A DNA stretch of 11,277 nt from Alphaproteobacteria bacterium (GTDB lineage Bacteria; Pseudomonadota; Alphaproteobacteria; Micropepsales; Micropepsaceae): assembly GCA_025935155.1 (NCBI GenBank), contig JAICVV010000036.1:1-11277 (forward strand). Direction: 5' to 3'. The translations under genes were made by a program, and so were the position numbers. How positions within the stretch are numbered: the stretch's first letter is position 1; each line of letters opens with the position of its first letter. The notes beneath the pieces are model-generated. The model saw only the letters and a program-made list of their open reading frames with translations. It made no database searches and was not told the origin of the DNA. This document shows, one piece after another, positions 7,874-11,277 of the stretch.

Positions 7874-7903
7874 TTCGCGAGCGCGGCCCGCATGGGCTAG
7901 AGT
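7874..7903 (+). promoter_or_regulatory. Candidate promoter of the zeta inhibitor gene
   Basis: TTCGCG (7874-7879) and TAGAGT (7898-7903) are 18 bp apart. The context GGGCTAGAGTGG resembles alphaproteobacterial -10 regions. It lies about 57 bp upstream of the ATG at 7960, in the divergent gap with purC. Confidence 0.35.
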
Positions 7904-7959
7904 GGAGCGGCTTTCGCGGGTGTCGCGCGGGATTTCGGTTCACAATCAAGAGGATAGGA

Positions 7960-8292
7960 ATGAGCGGATCGTTTCAGGATCGCGAAAAGGCGTTCGAATC
8001 CAAATGGGCGCATGACGAAGAGTTGCGCTTCAAGATCATGGCCCGCCGCAACAAGCTGCTGGGGCTGTGGGCGGCCGAGCAGATGGGGATTACGGGTGCC
8101 GAGGCGGACGAATACGCCAAGGCGGTCGTTCGCGCGGATTTCGAGGAGCCGGGCGAGGAAGACGTGTTCCGCAAGGTTCACAAGGATTTCGAAGCCAAAG
8201 GTATCGCCCGCTCCGACCATGCGATCCGGATAAAGATGGACGAGCTGCTCGCCACCGCCACCGATCAGATCCTGCACGAGACGGGAAAGTGA
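7960..8292 (+). CDS. ATP synthase F1 inhibitor, zeta subunit (DUF1476)
   Basis: A 110-residue protein of the DUF1476 family, known in Alphaproteobacteria as the zeta subunit that binds F1-ATPase and blocks wasteful ATP hydrolysis. The N-terminus FQDREKAFESKWAHDEELRF (5-24) is the inhibitory segment. The rest is a four-helix domain with KIMARRNKLLGLWAAEQMGI (25-44) and SDHAIRIKMDELL (85-97). The start is set by the family N-terminus and by AGAGGA just upstream of ATG 7960; the open frame runs further 5' but that part is not family-like. Adjacent, divergent purC is a common alphaproteobacterial arrangement. Confidence 0.95.
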   Translation: MSGSFQDREKAFESKWAHDEELRFKIMARRNKLLGLWAAEQMGITGAEADEYAKAVVRADFEEPGEEDVFRKVHKDFEAKGIARSDHAIRIKMDELLATATDQILHETGK

Positions 8293-8309
8293 GCGGGGTC
8301 AGTCCCCGC
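8293..8309. terminator. Short hairpin between convergent genes
   Basis: GCGGGG (8293-8298) pairs with CCCCGC (8304-8309) around TCAGT, immediately after the zeta inhibitor stop and overlapping the end of the LytTR gene. It has no T-tract, so a bidirectional terminator role is only a guess. Confidence 0.3.
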
Positions 8310-9216
8310 GCAGTTGTGCCAGCGCCTGTGGGTAGCGCCGGGAAAGGGGAGCTGCAACGCCACCCAATTCCACCGTGTAGTCGCCGGAGCCTTCCGGCGT
8401 GAGGCCCGTCACCGCGCCGGCATTCACCACCCAGGAGCGGTGCGTCCGCACGAAGCCGCGCGACGCGAATTCGGATTCAATCGCGGAAAGGGGCGTACGC
8501 ATCAGGGGCCGCCGCCCATCCCGCAACAGGAACTCGACATAATTCCCGGCTGAGGTGACGGCCAGAATGTCATCCACGGGAATGCGAATCAGGCGCGCGC
8601 CGTCGCGGATATCGAACCACGGCGTATCCCGCGCGCGCCCCTGATCTTCCCGGCGCAGCAGATGCGCAAGGAGGGTGAAGGCGCCGGCGAACAGCACATA
8701 GCCGAAGACGTCCTTGCGCAGCTCGTACAGGAATTGGCCAGCGAAGGGCTCCCCGAAGCCGTAATGGCTGCCGGCCAGCGAGTAGATCAGTTTTCGCAGC
8801 AGCAGAAATCCTCCGACATGGCAGAGCGAAAAGATCAGCGCCGCGGGCAAATGCAGCAACAGGCGCCAATACGGACGCGCAGTGGGCGGCGCGACACGCC
8901 AAGCCAGCCAGGGAATCCACAGGAAGAGAAGGATTGTGACCCAGCTGGTCCCTTCCCAAATGACAGGCGCCAGAAGTCCCAGCTGCGGGTCGTCATGCTG
9001 GATGGTGATAATGTTGATGATGTTCACCGCCCCAACGAGGACCGCAGCAATGACAAAGCCGTAAGCGAGCACCTGCCGCGCATTTCCGTTCGTCCCGGCC
9101 GCATCGCCGCTCATCCCGCGCCGCAGCCAGACATCACCGCGGCGGCGCTTACCATCCCCGCGCTCTTTCGGGCGCACGGCCGCTGACCCATGTTCCGGCA
9201 CAGGCAACTCGGTCAT
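8299..9216 (-). CDS. Membrane-anchored LytTR-domain transcription regulator
   Basis: A 305-residue protein. After a basic cytoplasmic N-terminus come four likely membrane helices (about 49-72, 88-108, 116-140, 168-187), then a C-terminal LytTR DNA-binding domain (about 199-304). The domain signature is DDILAVTSAGNYVEFLLRDG (215-234), LMRTPLSAIE (238-247) and FVRTHRSWVVN (255-265), ending with SRRYPQAL. Such regulators sense something at the membrane and bind DNA directly, with no receiver domain or separate kinase. The start at 9216 is the last of three ATGs in a 14-bp tandem repeat; an internal ATG at 9114 (residue 35) would still keep all helices. It diverges from the PQQ dehydrogenase gene, a plausible target, and ends 6 bp from the zeta inhibitor stop. 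Confidence 0.9.
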   Translation of the reverse strand: MTELPVPEHGSAAVRPKERGDGKRRRGDVWLRRGMSGDAAGTNGNARQVLAYGFVIAAVLVGAVNIINIITIQHDDPQLGLLAPVIWEGTSWVTILLFLWIPWLAWRVAPPTARPYWRLLLHLPAALIFSLCHVGGFLLLRKLIYSLAGSHYGFGEPFAGQFLYELRKDVFGYVLFAGAFTLLAHLLRREDQGRARDTPWFDIRDGARLIRIPVDDILAVTSAGNYVEFLLRDGRRPLMRTPLSAIESEFASRGFVRTHRSWVVNAGAVTGLTPEGSGDYTVELGGVAAPLSRRYPQALAQLRGD

Positions 9217-9244
9217 GGCAACTCAGTCATGGCAACTCAGTCAT
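9203..9244 (-). repeat. Three tandem 14-bp repeats, each with a start codon
   Basis: The minus-strand unit ATGACTGAGTTGCC occurs at 9231-9244 and 9217-9230, and as ATGACCGAGTTGCC at 9203-9216. Because 14 is not a multiple of 3, the first two ATGs each open a five-codon frame, MTELP, ending in a TGA that overlaps the next ATG (ATGA). Only the third ATG enters the LytTR frame, which also begins MTELP. The three copies therefore form a chain of two tiny cistrons leading into the regulator gene. Confidence 0.9.
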
Positions 9245-9282
9245 GGGCCGGACCATAGCGCGCCCTGCGCGGGAGAGCAGCG

Positions 9283-11193
9283 ATGAATTGGATGCCTTGG
9301 GCAATTGCATTCGCGGTGGCATGCGCAACGGCAGGCATGCCGGCGCGGGCTGCGGAACCTGGCTGGGCCTATTACGGTGGCGATGCAGGCGGGCAGCGGT
9401 TTTCGGCAGCCAAGCAGGTCACACCCGCGAATGTGCGCAATCTCGCCGTTGCGTGGACGTACTCGACCGGCGATCTGACAAGCAAAGGCGATGCGATGAA
9501 GCGCGCCTCGTTCGAGGACACGCCCATCCTCGCCGAAGGGCGGCTGTACGTCTGTTCGCCGTTCAATGAAGTGTCGGCGCTCGATCCCGGCAGCGGCAAG
9601 CAGCTGTGGCGCTTCGATCCCGCGCTGAACACGAAAATCCATTACCCGAACGATTTCGTCTGCCGCGGCGTCGCCTTCTGGCGCGCGCCGAATGCGAAAG
9701 GCGCGTGCGCATCGCGCATTTATCTCAACACCGCTGACCGGCGGCTGATCGCGCTGGATGCGGCAACCGGAAAGCCGTGCAGCACTTTCGGCAGGGGCGG
9801 CACAGTCACCATTGGCGAGGGGGCGAAGCTGGACGGGCTGCGCTTCGGCCGCAACCACACCACCTCGCCGCCGGTGGTCACGCACGGGCTGGTGATCGCC
9901 GGCTCTGCCATCGACGACAACCAGAAGGTCGATGAGCTGCGGGGCACCGTTTACGCGTACGATGCCGTCACCGGAAGCTTGCGCTGGAGCTTCGATCCGC
10001 TGAAGGATCAGAAGCCGCCGTTTCGTTCTGGTGCCGCCAATGTGTGGGCGCCGATGAGCGTGGACGAGAAAGCGGGGCTCGTATTCCTGCCCGTCTCCAG
10101 CGCTAGCCCGGATTTTTTCGGCGGCCTGCGCAAGGGCGAGGGCAAATACGCCAATGCCATTGTCGCGCTGCATGTGGTGGATGGAACGGTGGCGTGGTCG
10201 TTCCAGACCACGCATCACGATCTGTGGGATTACGACATCCCGGCGCAGCCGACGCTCGGCACGGTGACATACAAGGGCAAAACCGCGCCAGCGGTGCTGC
10301 AGCCCACCAAGCAGGGACTGCTGTTCACCATTCAACGCGACAACGGACAGCCGCTCATTCCCGTGGCGGAGCGCAAAGTGCCGCAGCACGGCGCGCCGGG
10401 CGAAACGCCGTCGCCGACGCAGCCATTTCCCATCGCGCCGCCGCCGCTATCGAACACCACCATCAAGGCGGACGGTGCGTTCGGGCTCACTTTTTGGGAT
10501 CGTGGCAAATGCCGGAACATCATCGCGCATGCGCGGCACGACGGGCTGTACACGCCGCCAAGTTTGCAGGGCACAATCCTCTACCCTTTCACCGGCGGCG
10601 GCACCAATTGGGGCGGACTCGCCTTCGATGCGGCACATGACACCGTGTACGTCAACGTCTCCAACGTCATGCATCTCGTCACGCTGATTCCGAGGAAGCA
10701 ATTCGCCGGTGTGCGCGAGAAGTTTTTCGAGAAGGAGGTTTCGCCCAACGAGGGCGCGCCGTTCGGCATGATGCGCGAGGCGGTACTGTCGCCGCTTGGG
10801 CTGCCGTGCAACCCGCCGCCCTGGGGCTTGCTCTACGCCATTGGCATGCATTCGGGAAAAGTGAAGTGGCGTGTGCCGCTCGGCACTACCGAAGATCTGA
10901 TGCCGCTCAGCGAATATTTCATGGGCAAGAGCGGCACGCCGAATTTGGGCGGCCCGATGGTCACCGCAGGCGGACTCGTGTTCATCGGCGCGGCGATGGA
11001 CAATTATCTGCGCGGCTTCGATGCGAAAACCGGCGCCGAACTGTGGCGCGGGCGCTTGCCCGCCGGCGGACAGGCGACGCCCATGACCTATGTGTGGAAA
11101 GGGCGGCAGTATGTGGTCATCGCCGCGGGCGGCCATTCCAAGCTCGGCACCGAACGCGGCGACCAAATCGTCGCTTTTGCACTCTCGCGCTGA
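9283..11193 (+). CDS. Secreted PQQ-dependent dehydrogenase, glucose dehydrogenase-like
   Basis: A 636-residue quinoprotein with an eight-bladed propeller of PQQ/tryptophan-docking repeats. An N-terminal signal peptide (about 1-23, MPARA before cleavage) sends it to the periplasm. Blade motifs include ALDPGSGKQLWRFDP (99-113), AYDAVTGSLRWSFDP (225-239) and GFDAKTGAELWRGRLPAGG (578-596). HHDLWDYDIPAQPTL (311-325) matches the active-site region of membrane glucose dehydrogenases and carries the candidate catalytic Asp. GGPMVTAGGLVFIGA (556-570) and the AAGGH tail (614-618) also fit that family. It lacks the N-terminal membrane domain of Gcd and any C-terminal haem c motif, so it would pass electrons to a separate acceptor. 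The substrate cannot be read from sequence. GGAGAG precedes ATG 9283. Confidence 0.93.
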   Translation: MNWMPWAIAFAVACATAGMPARAAEPGWAYYGGDAGGQRFSAAKQVTPANVRNLAVAWTYSTGDLTSKGDAMKRASFEDTPILAEGRLYVCSPFNEVSALDPGSGKQLWRFDPALNTKIHYPNDFVCRGVAFWRAPNAKGACASRIYLNTADRRLIALDAATGKPCSTFGRGGTVTIGEGAKLDGLRFGRNHTTSPPVVTHGLVIAGSAIDDNQKVDELRGTVYAYDAVTGSLRWSFDPLKDQKPPFRSGAANVWAPMSVDEKAGLVFLPVSSASPDFFGGLRKGEGKYANAIVALHVVDGTVAWSFQTTHHDLWDYDIPAQPTLGTVTYKGKTAPAVLQPTKQGLLFTIQRDNGQPLIPVAERKVPQHGAPGETPSPTQPFPIAPPPLSNTTIKADGAFGLTFWDRGKCRNIIAHARHDGLYTPPSLQGTILYPFTGGGTNWGGLAFDAAHDTVYVNVSNVMHLVTLIPRKQFAGVREKFFEKEVSPNEGAPFGMMREAVLSPLGLPCNPPPWGLLYAIGMHSGKVKWRVPLGTTEDLMPLSEYFMGKSGTPNLGGPMVTAGGLVFIGAAMDNYLRGFDAKTGAELWRGRLPAGGQATPMTYVWKGRQYVVIAAGGHSKLGTERGDQIVAFALSR

Positions 11194-11203
11194 ACGGCAA
11201 GGC

Positions 11204-11272
11204 GGCGTGCATCGCCTTTGGAACCTCGTCCCGCTGGAGCCGGGTTGCCGGCCCCATGAAGCGATGCACGCC
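11204..11272. other. 12-bp inverted repeat able to form a three-way junction
   Basis: GGCGTGCATCGC (11204-11215) and GCGATGCACGCC (11261-11272) are perfect complements. Read on the minus strand, the interior folds as GGGGCCGG-CAAC-CCGGCTCC (8 bp with one G-U) and GGGAC-GAG-GTTCC (5 bp with one G-U), leaving short single-stranded links. It begins 10 bp after the PQQ dehydrogenase stop and reaches nearly to the window edge. It could be a terminator, a structured RNA, or a repeat. No T-run follows closely, so a simple intrinsic terminator is not obvious. Confidence 0.5.
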
Positions 11273-11277
11273 TTCTC

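Noticed and set aside
7777..7959. A 61-codon N-terminal extension of the zeta inhibitor
   Set aside because: It crosses the divergent promoter region and hairpin. The family N-terminus and ribosome site fix the start at 7960.
9241..10389. A 382-codon frame antisense to the PQQ dehydrogenase
   Set aside because: The plus strand encodes a full-length, motif-complete quinoprotein. The antisense product is Arg/His/Ala-rich with no family features.
11204..11272. SAM riboswitch
   Set aside because: Short resemblances (CCGGCAACC, GGTTCCAAA) exist, but the first half of the P2 helix is missing, and no downstream methionine or SAM gene is visible in the window.

Overview
The window looks like a piece of an alphaproteobacterial chromosome. 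It is GC-rich, and the gene order zeta inhibitor (DUF1476) / purC-purS-purQ-purL / bolA-grxD is characteristic of Alphaproteobacteria. I cannot name the genus from the sequence alone.

Region 1 (1-1861, minus strand apart from the first 114 bases): the 3' end of an unrecognised plus-strand gene faces grxD (monothiol CGFS glutaredoxin). Upstream of grxD are a small two-helix membrane protein, a type II toxin-antitoxin pair (RelE/HigB-like toxin and XRE/HigA-like antitoxin) and bolA. BolA and CGFS glutaredoxins work as [2Fe-2S] partners, and their genes are normally neighbours. Here the toxin-antitoxin pair lies between two 48-bp copies of the bolA 3' end: the real one and a decayed, detached one. 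This is the most unusual structure in the window.

Region 2 (2009-7752, minus strand): the purine genes are transcribed in the order purC, purS, DUF2059 secreted protein, purQ, 90-aa membrane protein, purL. PurS, PurQ and PurL form the FGAM synthase complex and PurC acts two steps later. Two non-purine genes are interleaved. A 131-bp inverted pair of REP-like palindromes separates purC from purS. About 730 bp of nested palindromic repeats separate the membrane protein gene from purL.

Region 3 (7753-8292): a roughly 200-bp divergent promoter region, with a strong hairpin in the likely purC leader, then the ATP synthase zeta inhibitor gene on the plus strand.

Region 4 (8299-11277): a membrane-anchored LytTR transcription regulator (minus strand) diverges, with a very short gap, from a secreted PQQ-dependent glucose-dehydrogenase-like quinoprotein (plus strand). 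The regulator's start codon lies in the last of three 14-bp tandem repeats, and each repeat carries its own ATG. The window ends in a 69-bp inverted repeat that could fold as a three-way junction RNA.

Most genes are ordinary housekeeping genes. The interest lies in the bolA duplication around the toxin-antitoxin pair, the triple-start repeat, the repeat-filled purine operon, and the structured elements at the purC leader and the 3' end.
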